Shown: positions 25,296-39,163, counted from the stretch's first letter. The stretch: DNA of 64,000 nucleotides from Daucus carota subsp. sativus (GCF_001625215.2 NC_030384.2:46348390-46412389), one strand, 5' to 3'. Made by a program: numbers and translations. Notes: generated from the letters alone by a model not told the origin.

Positions 25296-27092
25296 ATCTT
25301 TATGAGACCATATTTCAGTTATGACCATAGTCTACGTAGGGTAATATATGGCTGGAATTTCATACCAGTAAACTCTTCAATTATTTATCTTGTACCGGGT
25401 ACAAGTGCAAGTCAGTTCAAAACTACCGGATGGATGACCTTTATTGGCTAGTTTATCATTTTATGTCAATATTTATTAAGGGGTTATCCGTAAATTACAT
25501 GAGCAACTGGAACTGGAAATAGCATTGTTTAAATATATTTTAAATGGTGTGAAAAAAATTAATTTATAAATAATAAATTAAAATTTTCAATACAATAAAA
25601 TTCGAAATTATGATTTGTTTGTAAGTTAGAACTTTGGTAAATACATCATCACAGCCATTAATGGTTTCAAATAAATTATTTTAATCAAACAATTCCTTTT
25701 CTCGTATGTATCATGTCAAAGTATTAAATTTTATCTATTAAATTTTAATATATTTTGAGTGGAATACGTTATGCCAACTCCTATTAGATTATATTAATAA
25801 ATGTATTTTATATTAAAATTATTATAATGTGATTTAAATATTTTTCAAAAAATTTATATGGTTCTAAATTAAAATTGATAAACATAATTTGTTTTGAATT
25901 AAGAAAAGGAATCATAAATATGCAATAAGAAGGTAGAATCTATTTTGGATTAAGAAAAAGTTTTTGTATCTGTTCCTCACATAAATCCGGCTTATTAATT
26001 TTAAAATATATTATAAAAAAATTGTGATGGTGAGATTTATATGATTCTACGAATAAAACTGGTAGGAAATATTTATTTAGGATTAAAAAAAATCATATAC
26101 ATGTGAAAGACAGAATTTGTTTTGAATTCAGAAAAGGAATTATAAACATGCAAGTAGATATCAGTTGCCTTCTAGAACAGAATTTAATTTTGTTCCAATC
26201 TAACGGTGATTATTTGTTCAATATAAGATCCAACGGATGATAAGCTTTTGGACCAGAAGACCATGCGACCAAATTATCTCCCTTATGCTTATTATATATA
26301 AGTATATAATATAATATAATATTATTATTTTGTTTACATGTCACCGTTCACAAATGCCCCCCTTAAATTCTCTATGGTTTTTTTCTTTCGTCATGTTCTG
26401 ATGTGTGCTTCGTATAGCAAATTTACTGTAACTTCACTCTTATTACCTTCGCTATAATTTGTCACTGACAAAAACACACTCAGGTTTGACAAAAAAACAC
26501 AGTCAGGTTTGACAAAATTGAAAATTCGAACTCGTTCGCCGTCACTTCTGACAAAAAAATTACATTCTCGACCACAAATAAACAGACGAGAACAGTATCA
26601 TCTAACAAAGAGCTAACATATTTAAGAAGTATTACAAAATTCAAACTCGACCTCAAATAAGGAGAACGAGTACGATACCATCTGACAAAAGGATCAAATA
26701 TTACGCTTTAGAAGTACTGTACTGTGTTTCATTAGTTTTTACACAAGCTATTAAAATGGTAGTAAGCTACCAATGTCCTAGTTGCACAGACACGAACAAG
26801 AGGGGATAGCGTTTGTTAGTCTGTTATTTCCACGCTCAGCAGACAGCCCGGTAGCAACACTAACGTGAACCAAAGTAAAGGCAGTGCATGCATTTCAGAT
26901 GCTAAATATGGAAATCTTATCCCTCACACCATAAATTCTTGCTCAAGCTGCAGCTTTGGACTGTGGCCTAACAACCCGGCCATGCATGATGCATCCATAG
27001 CTTTCTTGTTTATAAAACTTCGGTTATCAGATTGTCAGGTCGAGCCGAGTCGTCTCCGCGAGCATTCACAGGCCATCCTGCTTTCTTCAGTT
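25296..27092. other. Intergenic region between RWP-RK and purine permease genes
   Basis: AT-rich. At about 26460-26700 there are imperfect repeats of a ~78-base unit containing CTCGACC, CAAATAA, GAACAG/GAACGAG and CATCTGACAAA. No gene is seen. The 3' part should hold the permease promoter. Confidence 0.45.
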
Positions 27093-28404
27093 ATGGAACA
27101 AGTTGAGCAACCGCCGCAACTTCATGTCATAGGTGCTAAACGTTACTCTTAAATACTATATGACTATATCATACTAATACGCTTTGAATTCACAGAATTC
27201 GCGAATTTTGAGTTCTGGTCTTTGTTCTTGATTTGCTCATTTCACTAATCTTATGACTTTTGGTTGTTCATTATTAGTTCAAGAAGCCAAGGAGGTAGAG
27301 GCAATGTCAGGGGACGAGACGACGATAAGACAGACACTGCTGCAGAGCGTCCAGTGCTGCAATCAATGGTGGCTGCGGTTATTCTTCTTCACCGTCCTCC
27401 TCATATGTGGTCAGTCAGCAGGGACTCTATTGGGAAGGCTTTATTTCAATGAAGGCGGTAAAAGCAAATGGATGGCGGCATTAGTACAGCCTGCTGGTTT
27501 TCCGATTCTTATACTTCTTCTGATCATTTTCCACATCTTTCCCAGTTCTTGCAAAGCCAAGGACTCGAAGTTTTTTGTTTCACTCTTTACTCTGGCCTCT
27601 CTGTATTTCAGCTTTCTCGGCCTTGTCAGTGGAGGCCTCACAATGATGTATACATATGGCCTTTGTTATCTTCCTGTGTCTACTTATGCCCTCATTTGCT
27701 CCACGCAGTTGGCTTTTAATGCTGTTTTTGCCTTCTATATTAATTCGCAGAAGTTCACTGCCCTGATACTGAATTCTGTAGTCCTCTTGACGACGTCTGC
27801 AGCTTTACTTGTTGTCGGAGTTGACAACACGAATTCTAAAGGTGGTTCTGATAAACAGAAGTTTTTGCTTGGATTCATCTTCACAATTGGTGGTTGTGCT
27901 ATCTATGCTCTAGTGTTATCCGTCACTCAGCATTTGCTCCAGAAAGTACTGAAGAGCGTGACCCCTGTCGTGATTCTTGAACAGATGATTCTCCAGTCAT
28001 TCGCTGCATCAGCTGTCTGTGCAGTTGGCCTGTTCGCCAGTGGCGAGTGGAAGACTATGGCGACAGAAATTCATGACTATCGACTGGGGAAGACGTCGTA
28101 TGTCATGACATTAGTGTGGACGGCTGTTTCGTGGCAAGTGTATACCATCGGCTCATTCGGGTTGCTCTTTGAGGTGTCGTCGCTGTTCACAAATGTCATC
28201 GGTACAGTGGCATTGCCGATTGTTCCGGTTCTTGCTGTGTTCTTCTTTGACGATAAGCTGAATGGGGTTAAAGTTGTGGCTATGTTGCTAGTTATCTGGG
28301 GATTTCTTTCTTATATCTACCAACACTACCTTGATGATTTGAAGTCGAAAAAGGCGTTCAAGAAAATTTCAGATGAGAATACAGAATGCCCGCCTTGTGT
28401 TTGA
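27093..28404 (+). CDS. Purine permease (PUP family)
   Basis: Two exons (27093-27132 and 27278-28404) give 388 residues. A short first exon encoding MEQVEQPPQLHVIG is typical of PUP genes; starting at MSGDETT (27304) within exon 2 is the alternative. PUPs are plasma-membrane or vacuolar proton-coupled importers of purine bases, cytokinins and some alkaloids, of the drug/metabolite transporter superfamily. The family marker NQWWLRLFFFTVLLICGQSA opens the first membrane helix. RLYFNEGGKSKWMAALVQPA follows, and about ten hydrophobic helices are readable through to LVIWGFLSYIYQHYL. The substrate cannot be told from sequence. It converges with the receptor-like kinase gene, 401 bases away. Confidence 0.93.
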
Positions 28405-28805
28405 GACGATTAGAGGGCTAGCATTAGATTCAATGGGTTGTTTCATGGCCCTGTAAGTTTGTAACCAGCAGGCAATATGTGATGAATTGACGAGAATAAA
28501 CAAGTTACATAAGCTGGCAGAAAAAGAATGATGGTATTATATTGATAATGATTAAATAGGTCAGACATGGATTCAGAAAATAGACTATACAATATTTTTC
28601 TCAAGTCCATATCTCCATCCATCTAGAGCAATAAAGAAGGAAATTATGAAACATTACAAAAGCTGCAAGAACACAAATGGGCCATCAGAAGTTGAACAGC
28701 TCTCTTGTGTGCTAAATTTTTTTTAGCAGAACTCCTTTCCAAGCAGGTATTGTCAACTTATCATCTGCCTATGCAGGCTCAATAAACCATCAAGACTCGG
28801 TCATC
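28405..28805. other. Convergent 3' UTR space
   Basis: The 3' UTRs of the permease (+) and receptor-like kinase (-) genes share this 401-base gap. No other feature is visible. Confidence 0.6.
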
Positions 28806-31800
28806 CTATTCATGTAATATCTCTGAAGTTGTGTTTTCAGACTGTCCTACCTTGCTGTCCACCTCAGCTGAATTACCGTTATCCTTCATGGATTCAATTT
28901 CCATACTTGCTGTGCGGGTCTTCCTATTTCTACGATCCTGCCAAATGATACAAAACAACGCTTGCTTAAATTTTTTCAGAATGATTTTTAACCTTATATG
29001 AATTATTTTGAGTGTTCATTACAAAATCATATCTAAAATCAGAACAGAACAGATACAAGGAGAACCTTGTTTCTTTCTAAAAAGTTGTTATTTTACTAAA
29101 AGGGTTAATTATCATCCGATAACTCAATACATAACGACGGTGACTAAAGAAAGTTTAGAAAGATTTATTTGTTGATGTTATATGGGTTGATATACAATTT
29201 TTACCAACGTATTACAATTGATGGTGTGACTAAAGAAACTGATTGAAGATTAAAGCAAGGCAGCAGAAGTAAAGGCTTATTTTTGCACCGCTAGGGGTGC
29301 TTGCAGTGCAGGCGGTATGGTTTTCTTTCAAAACTGCAAACCGACCCGCACATGCGGTTTGGCCAAATTTTCAAACCGCACTGCGTAAAATAAACACCGC
29401 ATAAACCACACCACAAAAATGCACTGCAGTTCGTGCAGTTTATACATTTAAAAAATAAATATTTTTGGATGAAATTTTAAATATATGATAACGAAAATAA
29501 TTTTTCTATGATGAAGATATATAATATTTACGATTACAGAGGTGTACAATTACAGAAAAAATATAAACTTAAATGTAAGTATGACACTAAGGAATATTCA
29601 GAGATACTAAGCTAATTTCGAACTGATATCCTTGCTTACTGGGAACGAGTAGTTGTGGTCTCTTTTCTTTCCATGGGACCAAACATATAACAGCGGACCT
29701 AAACTTTAATAATGTGGGACTTGACAGAGCAAGAATTCTTACGATTAGTGCTTTCATTAAGATCTACAAGTGCTACTGTAACATGTCCCAACGTTAATGT
29801 AACAGTCCCAATGTTTAAAGTTACTTTAAGCATGTAAACCTTTCGGCACTAGGTTTTCTACTAGCAACTGGCCGGCCAACTCTACATTAACTTGTGCCTT
29901 ATGGGCTGCTGATTTCCTTAAATTTGATTTATACACCATTTTCATCAATTTAAATCTGTTATTGTTGGGTCATAATTAAATTGTATTAAGTTATAACAGC
30001 AAATGGAAACAAGAAACAGTAAAAAGGATAACGAGAACATTTACTATAAAGGAACTGATCAATACCTCACGATGAGGGAAATCATCTGCTTCAAGCATCC
30101 GAACAACTTGACTCATTTTTGGCCGTTTTTGTGAGTCTGGATCAACACACCTAAGAGCAACCAGAAGTGCACATTTCAAAGCACGTGTTGGGGGCTTCGT
30201 TTCAAGATCTGGATCCAAAACTTCCTCAGCTCTTCTATTCCCAACCATCGTTTTCAGCCATTCTACTAGGTTTACCTAAAATGAGCATAAGAACCTTATT
30301 CAAGCAACTGTAAACAATCTACATGTGGAGTTGTATATTTACTTCAACATTTTAAAAGCAGAGATGCATTGTGGATTAACATCAACAGATAAATTTCTCA
30401 CAAAATAGATATTGGGTACTGACTTAGTACCTCATTAGCAGGCCGACTGTAGTCCACCGGGTCTCTTCCAGTAATTGCTTCCAGGAGGAGGACCCCAAAA
30501 CTATATACATCACTCTTTTCATTTAGCAAGCCAGTGTTAGCATATTCCGGAGCAACATAACTGCACATCATAAGAGAGAATAATGTTTTGAGTACAATAA
30601 TATGACAAATGATCATGCAGTATCAACGATGGGATCATGCATACCCAAATGTTCCCATCACTCTGGTAGTTATGTGACTTTCTCCAGAATCCAAGAGCTT
30701 GGCCAATCCAAAGTCAGAAACTTTTGAGTTAAAATCATGGTCAATCAGGATATTGCTTGATTTTATGTCTCGATGAATGACTTTTGGTTCTATAGCTTCG
30801 TGCAAGTAGGCAAGACTGCAACACACACATGGAAAAAGCTTTTAGATGGTTCTGGTGATACAAAATGATAAAATGAACACAATGACTGTAATATGCTCAG
30901 ATATTTGCATTGACCGTAGCTGTCAGTGTCAGATGAATGTCAAATAAATTTATGAGGTCATTAGGGAAGTGCGAGATGTTGATGAAAGCAAATAGGCAGT
31001 TAAGGACTGTACAAGATAATACACTATATATAAAAATGTTGAATGTTCAGACAATTTGGCAGAGATCTACTTACGCTTTTGCAGTACCAATAAGGACCTT
31101 CATGCGGGCTTCCCAAGTAAGGCTACCATGTTGGCGCATGGCCCCATGAAGCCACTGTTCTAGGTTTCCATTGTTCATATATTCATACACCAGCATTCTG
31201 CAGTTTTGGCAGAAGAACAAATGTTAACAGTGAACTAGGATTTGTAGCAAAACGAGGAAACTGATCAAATCACGAATTAAATTTCCTTTTGATAATGTAA
31301 GGTCAATTACATATTTGAGTAAGAAGAACAGCTTAGAAGTGCAATACAAGGATTACAAAATCTGGACAATGAGTAAAAAGCTTGAAGCTTACCTGTGTAC
31401 CCCTTCTACACAATAGCCAAGAAGTCGTACAAGATTCTTATGTCGAACATGGCCTATAGCCTCCACTTCAACTCTAAATTCTCTCTCAGCCTGCCCCCTA
31501 TAAAAAAAAACGCATGACAATCATAAAGAAAATTCAGTGAAGCAACATTAGAGATAAGACTTGAGAAGCAAGAGGTGAATTTCAAGATTGCAATCTTGTT
31601 ACTTCACTTACAGATTATTAAGAAGCTTCTTAACTGCAACTTCAGTTCCATTGATTAGTACTCCACGATAAACAACACCATATCCGCCCTCTCCAATCAC
31701 ATTTTCAGCTGAAAAACGATTTGTTGCAAGCTGAAGATCTCTAAGAGTAAACCAATGACCCCACCCGAGATGTGACATTTCTGGCAAGCCGATCAACGGA

Positions 31801-32252
31801 GAAGCAGTTGCATAGGAGGACTGCTTTCGGACCGTACCAGAACTCCCTTCTTCCCCTGACTGAGAACTACAAGGCCTCTCATGATAATACATTGAGCTGC
31901 ACTGGCTGATGTTATCAGCATCACTAGATTTACTCATACCTAGGTGCACCAAAAGCTTCTCAGAATTCTTATCGCTAGATTTATCAGGAACTGTAACAAC
32001 TAAACTTTCTGGATGATCATTCATATTTCGGTCCCCTACTATGTCAACCTTGATATCTTTCGAAGCAAAAGGTATTTGAGGATCAGAGTACTTGTTATTT
32101 GTTCTTTTAGATCTTCTTCGACAAGTGACCCACATAGATAAGATACACAGAATCAACACTATAAATGCACCAACGCAGATGCCAATCACCTCCCATAATC
32201 TCATACCCAAAACTTTCTTCTTCAGCTCTCTGTTTAAATCCCCAGATGCCAT
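28806..32252 (-). CDS. Receptor-like protein kinase with minimal ectodomain (At2g42960/At5g18500 type)
   Basis: Seven exons on the minus strand (31612-32252, 31393-31497, 31075-31197, 30645-30815, 30431-30560, 30066-30275, 28806-28937) join in frame to 503 residues. A short N-terminus of about 18 residues precedes one membrane helix ([20 protein letters not shown]), so there is almost no extracellular domain. A Ser-rich linker leads to the kinase. Visible catalytic features are [11 protein letters not shown] (from 187), Lys208 in [13 protein letters not shown] (304-306 HRD), DFG at 324-326 and YVAPEY at 348-353. It is therefore a complete RD-type Ser/Thr kinase. The last exon encodes a 43-residue hydrophilic tail ([10 protein letters not shown]). 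The ligand and pathway are unknown. All introns are GT-AG. Confidence 0.94.
29292..29452. repeat. Partial hAT-like fragment in the kinase gene's last intron
   Basis: TAGGGGTGCTTGCAGTGCAG resembles the 5' end of plant non-autonomous hAT elements. It is followed by several inverted GCGGTTT/AAACCGC motifs. No matching right end or 8-bp duplication was found, so it is probably truncated. Confidence 0.4.
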
Positions 32253-33320
32253 TTTTGGCTACTTGGCACGAAAACTAAACTGCGTCCAGAATTCTAGTTT
32301 TCTACAAAATTAGGCATGGCCTTCTGGATCCCAGTAATGGACAAAAAACTGCAAAACAATTCAAGAAGCACACACATTGAACTCTTTCTTCAAATGGGCT
32401 AGATAGTATTTCAAGAACTTGCAAACAAGAAACTTTTTAGATCAATAAATTAGTAACCATCCTAATCAAGCGTAAATAATGAAAATATGTCTACTTATAA
32501 CATAATTTCCTAGAACAAGTCAACAAATCAATGGGTAATAACTAAACCAAGAAACAAAGCAAGTAAAAGCCATCACTTCAATTCATTGAATAAAGAAAAT
32601 CTAAGAAGAAAAAAGACAAACACACATTAATAGAACAAAAACAAACCAATCACTTCACAAATCTGAACTTCTTGAAACTAAAAACATAACAAATCTAACA
32701 CAAAACATCAAACTAAGAAAATGGGGTTTACCTTGGCAGTGATCTAGACTTAATCCACTCGATCTTGAGATTCCAAAAGCAAGAAAAAGATTAAAGGAGC
32801 TTCCTTTTCAACTAATAGAGACTCTGCAAGCATACATGAGGCAATGCCACAGGTGGGCTATAAAGAAAACACAGAGCAAAGCTAAGAAGAAAGTGAAGAG
32901 GCGTAGTTTGGAAGTAGAAGAATGTATACCCTGGAGAGGGGCAAAAAGAATGAAGAAAATGAATAAGAAATTGTTAAAATGAGGGCAGGATTAAAAATCC
33001 AATCTCTAAGGGCAAATGTGGAGATTCATATAGTATTTTATATTCTTTTAAGTTGATTTAATGGTGGTAAAGAAAAGCAGATGTGGATGAAATAGGTAGG
33101 TGAAGTGGTGTCATGGTGGAGAGAGAGAGAGAGATGTCAAGGCTGTAAAGAAATCTTGGTTTGCAATGGAGGTAAAGAGAGGGAGAGAGATTGAGAGAGG
33201 GAGAATAAAATAATAAAATGTGGAGAGAGATAGAAATAGGGAATGGCATGTAGTTAAAAATAGGCAAGAATAATAAACATGGAAAATAGGAAAAAAATCC
33301 CAAGAGAGAAGAGGAGAAGT
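32253..33320 (-). promoter_or_regulatory. 5' UTR and promoter region of the receptor-like kinase gene
   Basis: On the minus strand the stretch at about 33118-33240 is CT-rich (plus strand GAGAGAGAGA runs). Such pyrimidine patches are common near plant transcription starts. A 5' UTR intron is possible but could not be fixed. Confidence 0.45.
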
Positions 33321-34040
33321 GGATGTCACTTGTCAGTCAACAACTGTAGAGCTGGTACAGCTATTTACTTAAATCTAGCTAAGCTATGGTGACGGATGTA
33401 TATACATACATGCATGTATAATTGTCCTTTTTAACTTAATTAGTACAGCAAGACACAAAGAAAGGGACAATAATCTTTTTGTGTAGTATTCTCAGTTTCG
33501 AACGTTAGAGATATATAGGAATCCTCAAGCAAGATTGGCCTACTAGGTACAATCTGCTGACTAATTTGCTTGTTTGGTTTCCATTTTTTATCTCCACATT
33601 CAATCAATAAGAGTACAATTATACTTATCCATTTTAATTTATATGTGATATGTGATTTGAAGATCAATTAACGAAATCAGACATTTCTAATATTTTGACT
33701 AATTACAGTAGATAGAATTTTAAAGGTTAACAAAAATATAAAAATCATCCTGATAAAGATAAAATTGAGATAATGATAAATCTACATGAATCCTAAAAAT
33801 AATATTTATAAAAATATGTAAAAAAAAATTGTCACTTCAGTTATATGAAATTCTTGTCCAGTTATATATTCTTATGTAAATATCAAAATGAAATTTATTT
33901 TATACAAAAATAATAAATGTAATTTATAAAATTTAAACGACAATAATTTATTATTTAATAATAGTCAATAACATTAAAACAAAATTCAAAAACTTTTAAC
34001 TGTAATTAATATATACCAATATGCCCTGTATAAAAATATA

Positions 34041-34291
34041 CTCCATCTGTCCCATTTAATTGTATACGTTTCTTTTTAACTGTTCGACACGCATTTCAAT
34101 GCTCTTATAAAATATAGTTCCATTACTTATTTTTCAGATTTTCTTTTTCTGAATAAAAATAGAACATCCAAACTTTAATTCAGAAAAAGAAAATTTTAAA
34201 AATAAATTACACAACTATACTTTACAGGAGCATTAAAGTCTGTGCCGCGTCCCCGTCCCCCAATGTATACAATTCAGGGGGACGGAGGGAG
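34041..34291. mobile_element. Stowaway-like MITE, copy 1 (251 bp)
   Basis: Begins CTCCATCTGTCCCATTTAAT and ends GGGGGACGGAGGGAG, so the termini are inverted (CTCCNTCNGTCCC). It is flanked by TA on both sides (34039-34040 and 34292-34293), the Tc1/mariner target. No coding capacity. Confidence 0.88.
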
Positions 34292-34455
34292 TATTCAATC
34301 TATTGATATGCGCTTATAAATTTTCACTAAAAAGATGGACAATGACGTGGGATAGATTATCAGTCAAAAATTAAATGATTTTGTCATTCGAACTTATCAA
34401 ATCCAAAGCCACTTTATAAAATATAAATTATAATTTAGAAAGAGATAGGGTGATA

Positions 34456-34706
34456 CTCCCTCTGTCCCATTTAATTCTATACGTTTCTTTTTAACTGCTC
34501 GACACGCATTTCAATGCTCTTATAAAATATAGTTCCGTAACTTTTTTTTGAGATTTTCTTTTTCTGTATAAAAATATAACATCCAAATTTTAATACAGAA
34601 AAGAAAAATTTTAAAAACAAATTGCACAACTACATTTTGCAGGAGCATTAAAGTCCGTACCGCGTCCCCGTCCCCCAATGTATACAACTCAGGGGGACGG
34701 AGGGAG
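34456..34706. mobile_element. Stowaway-like MITE, copy 2 (251 bp)
   Basis: Begins CTCCCTCTGTCCCATTTAAT and ends GGGGGACGGAGGGAG with TA at each side (34454-34455, 34707-34708). It has the same length and orientation as copy 1 and is nearly identical to it, only 164 bases away. Confidence 0.9.
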
Positions 34707-34708
34707 TA

Positions 34709-35714
34709 TAGTTTATTGAGTTTGACCAGGTTAAAGATATTACAACGGCTATTAAGGGTAATACAGTCACAAATTATACTTTAGTTAAGCACCACTAACC
34801 TTCCAAGATAGGGAGGCAGAAAAGGAGAGTTTACTTTCAATAGAAAAATAATAACGGATCTCACTATAATAATACTCCATCCGCCGATGATTTATATATT
34901 TTTTTAGTAGTTCTTTACCGTGTGGATTTTTGTGTGTAAAGAAAATGTTAAATAACAGTTCAAGGTAAAATGAACAAACTTCAGCTCATATAAATTATTT
35001 TTTACCTTTTTCTTGTATTTTCAGGAGTCTTATGATAATTAAAAATAATTTTTTATTTCTAAATATATATGTGTGTGTGTCAGAAAGAAATTTTTATTAA
35101 AATTTCAACTATCAAGTCAACACTCCTAAAACTATGAAGAGAAAAAAAGGCCAAGCGACCAGGTTTTTTTTATTGATGGTGTTTGGGAAATAAACTATTA
35201 TCAGCATAGGAATTTAATTTTCATTAAAAATTTCATATATATATAATTTTTTTCGAAATAAATATAATGAGATAATTTATATTTGTCATTTAATAAAAAA
35301 TAAGAACTTATTTTCTGTTTTCAGAAAACAGATACAACCTTTTCATCCAAGGCACAACTTTACAACGAATGTGATCCGACTTTGACGAATCATGCCATGG
35401 TACTTTCTATGTACGCTTATTTGTAAAGTGACTAAAGTCAAAACTTTATGAAACAGTAAATTCGGTGAGTATTCTAGACTCTAGAGCAACACTTGCTAGT
35501 AGTTCATCTGGGTAGAAACTGCGAACTGGCAATTAGTAAGATGTTTCTCGTGTCAAGTTCTACCATTTGCTTCGGTGAAGTTCTCGATTTCGCGTTCATG
35601 AACAGCTTCAAGTCTGATATTTCCTCCAATTTAAAGCATTAAGCAACATCACAAATGTGAATGCTTTCCGGTGTGCACAAAGTGACATAAGAGCAGTAAC
35701 CACTAAGGATGTGT
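34709..35714. other. Intergenic region, AT-rich
   Basis: Nothing beyond AT-rich sequence and a short GT run at about 35070 is seen. The part nearest 35715 holds the 3' UTR of the CorA-like gene. Confidence 0.45.
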
Positions 35715-38700
35715 TCAGTCAATGAGGATATAACCTTCTTCACCATCTCTAACTAAACTTGCAGCATTTGAAGCGAATGTGTTGTGGGATGTAGACTTTC
35801 GAACTTGTGCATGGGACTCTGCTTCATGCTGAAACATCTTGACTAGTTCTTGCAACTCTAGTTTTCTTACTTGGACTTGCTCTTCAGCAACTGGTCGTTT
35901 CAGACCAAGGTAGACCAATCCCATTGCAATCAGTGCAACCCCTAAGAGAAGTAAAAGACCAGAGAAGAGGGCGAATGCATATGGAGTTCCTTCATTTCCA
36001 GGAATCCCATCCACATTTATTCCAAAAAGTCCTGTGACGATTGATAGTACGAGGCCACAGCCACCAAACACACCCAAATTGTGTGTTATGTGAAGACTTT
36101 TGTCCTAAGAGTAAAAGTTGTGCCCAACAAAGAAAAAATAAACTGTCACCAAAAGATAGTTAACTGATGAATTTCTATATCCTAGGGGGACTAAATTAAT
36201 AGCCTCTCACAGTATAATGAAGAGATTAGTAAGTACAACTAATATGATTAGAGCTTTCTGAGAATACCTGTAACCATGCACGGACTGTGCTCTGCATAAC
36301 ATCTTGTATCGTAAACAAGCGACCACGGACTGCTTCTTGCTCTCCAATCATAGCCCTTGTACTCTTCCTTATTCCTTCGAGCAAATTCCTTGTCGCATTT
36401 CCCCTTAAATGTTGAAGAAGTTCAAATATGATCTCCTCTCTGGCATGTAATGACCATTTCACTCTAATAACCTATATTGGTAACAACCAGAAAAAGAAAA
36501 GACAGATTATCCACAAAGTAGTATGCTAACAACCTCTCTTTTAGCATGATGTAATATCTTCTTTTTATCAGCTGAGAAAACAACAAAAGGAATGTTGGAT
36601 AGGCACTTGCTCATAACATGCTCCCAAAACACACTTATCCCCTTATTAGTTAAAATTAATATACCTGGGTTGATAGTCTTCTGATCTCCTGGTTTAGGAT
36701 AACAGTGAACAGATGCATGTCCTCATGGTTTCTCCTAGAAAGGCATAACTTATTCAATTTATACATGTGATAGGCTGAAGCTTTGAACAGAAACAAAAAT
36801 ATTCAGATACATAATTGAATAATCGAGGGTGTGTGTGTGCACGCAAGTGCATGTAGAACCTGTTCATAAACTTCAGTTCAATTTCATCTGCAGCACCAAA
36901 TATGTATTTTCGAAATAACCTATAGAACAACATGATAACAACTCCATAAGAGAACATTGGCAAGGTAGCTGAATTTTATATAAAAACCCCAACTCATTAA
37001 GTTTCTTGAAAAAAAAATGTCTGATATTTCATATATCCCATGTTCTTCATGGTCCTCTAGTGTCAGTATGCATTGAAATCAAAATATTACATAACTCGCT
37101 GGAAAATATTGGGGTTTTCTATTTAATTTGTTTAATCAAAATTAATTAAATGACATTGATTTAATATTTATAGGGTCTCCAAATGTACATAAAATTGAGA
37201 TTCATTTAAAGGACAGATAAAGTATGTGGCTTCTTCAAATGCAGCTCCAAGAATCAGTGTGTATCAAGTTATACTTTTTATTGATCTTGAGAAATGAGAA
37301 CTGGGCGTAAGAAATCTATTGCATTAAATGTTCTTACATTATGGCAAAATTCAATTTTAAAAATGTTTAACCAATTGTACAGCAGATGTTTACCCTAGCA
37401 AATCACAAACTGAGAACTCAAGGCAGGTACTTCCCTGATGTGTCTGCAACAACAAGAATGTGTCCCTTCCAGCAAGAATTACAAGAAAGAGAGGGACAAA
37501 GTATTATGAGCATGTATATATCCTATACTTGTAAATGTTTCCCGCTAAAGAAATTGAGAACTGAAAATTAAGAACTCGTGACATTTTCAGAGTATTTACA
37601 GCGTCAAATGCTAGTATACGACGAATTGACTGGAGACATATTGTTGATGTAATTTAACAATATATATTCAATTTTTACAGGTTTTAACTCTTATATCATA
37701 TCTATCCTTATCTCTGTAATTTTAACTAATAATAATTAAAAGAAAAAAAAAACTTCATACTCTTGGCTCTGGATGTTCAAGATCAACCTTGAAAAAGATA
37801 AGTTACCTGTCATCCCATCTAGCAAGGCGGCATGCCAGGAGTGCTATGACCTCGTGTATAGTTTGTGGTACATTGCTTCCCCCAGCAGTAAGTAGCTCCT
37901 GGTCAATGAGAAGATAAAATAGATAGATGAAAGCTGAATATGTAGAACTATCCCCTTTACCCCATCCCCAAAAGATATATAATAGATTGCAAAACATCTG
38001 AGGATCAACACACCTGTACTTCTGCAACACCTAGCACATTAACGTTTGATGCAGAACCTTTAACATGCAATGTCGTTACCAAGAAGTTTTGTGCTTGCCA
38101 CGATCGCATAACTACAGGTATGTCGTCTTCTTCAGCAAATGGATCGCCTGCTGACTGGCCTAAAAGTTCAAATAGTAGTCCTCCAGCAACTCTAACTGGG
38201 ACCTGCATATGTAAAATACTATTAGCAATAATAATGACCATATATATGAACTTGAGTGCTATGTTTCAAGCCTACTTCCCTGAAAGTGATGAAGAAGCAA
38301 ACTTCTGAACATGAAACAGACTAAACTCTGAAAACATTTATGTACTTGTAGGTTTCATACGCCTGAGGCAGCATAACGATAACGAAAAGGGTAACCAGAA
38401 ACTATAAGTCTGCAAACTGAAGTAGCCTATTAGTTAATGATACTCTAGAGCCAAAAAGTACCTCATAGAAAAGGTGCTTCATACGTTCACTAATTAACTT
38501 GCTTTCATCTCTTAAAGCAGTACTGATAGCAGGATGTAACCACTGGGCATTACTTAACCATGCAGTAATAGATGGATGCCCTGCGATTACATGACACCAC
38601 CAAGTTGGCCCTACAGGTTGTTCCCAGTAGGGAGCTGCAATCTCTGCAACAGATATATCATCCTCACTGTCAGCAAACTCAATAGGCTGCGAGGCCCAGT

Positions 38701-39163
38701 CAGTATCAACTTGCACAGTTTGGACAAGTTCAGAAATTCGAGACCAGCCAATTGGTTTCCAATATCTTCCCGGATACTTATCCTCAGGATTAGAATAGGA
38801 TGAAAGGCAATCATGCTCACTATCATGGCCAACTAAAGGATCATTATAATTTCCAACTGACTCTGCAAGAGGCACAGAGTCGAGAACGGTGTTCTTGACT
38901 TCTTGTCTTGAAGACTTAGTTGGAGGGATCTTACTAGATGTCTGTTTAACTACAGTGTCCCTTTGAGCAGAAGCGGTCTTTGCTACAAATTTTGAACCAG
39001 CTCTCTTCCTACGGCTCTGAACAGATTCAAAGGCACAAATTAGCCCGTCAGTCCATAAGCCGCATGCAACTTGCATAACATCTCTCTTTGGCTGATGTTT
39101 CTGATTATCTTGCTTCTTCTCCAATAAAGCTAAATCATCAGCACCAATATCACCAATTGCCAT
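35715..39163 (-). CDS. CorA-like magnesium/divalent-cation transporter family protein (At2g42950 type)
   Basis: Seven exons on the minus strand (38462-39163, 38014-38202, 37807-37898, 36860-36919, 36665-36734, 36268-36471, 35715-36104) join in frame to 568 residues. The start is MAIGDIGADDLALLEKK, the first ATG in frame. A long soluble N-terminal part, including the conserved GRYWKPIGWSRISELVQTVQ block, and long helices (HAREEIIFELLQHLRGNATR) precede two C-terminal membrane helices (about 450-466 and 482-506). This is the CorA layout of a cytoplasmic funnel plus two spans. The loop entry motif, usually GMN in CorA Mg channels, reads GIN at 467-469 (TGLFGINVDG). Whether the protein conducts Mg2+ is not established by sequence. 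A soluble tail (RKLELQELVKMFQHEAESHA) follows. Confidence 0.92.

Noticed and set aside
27253..27277. ATG at 27253 as start of the purine permease
   Set aside because: It lies in the intron between the short first exon and the acceptor at 27276-27277. The spliced start at 27093 fits the usual PUP gene structure better.
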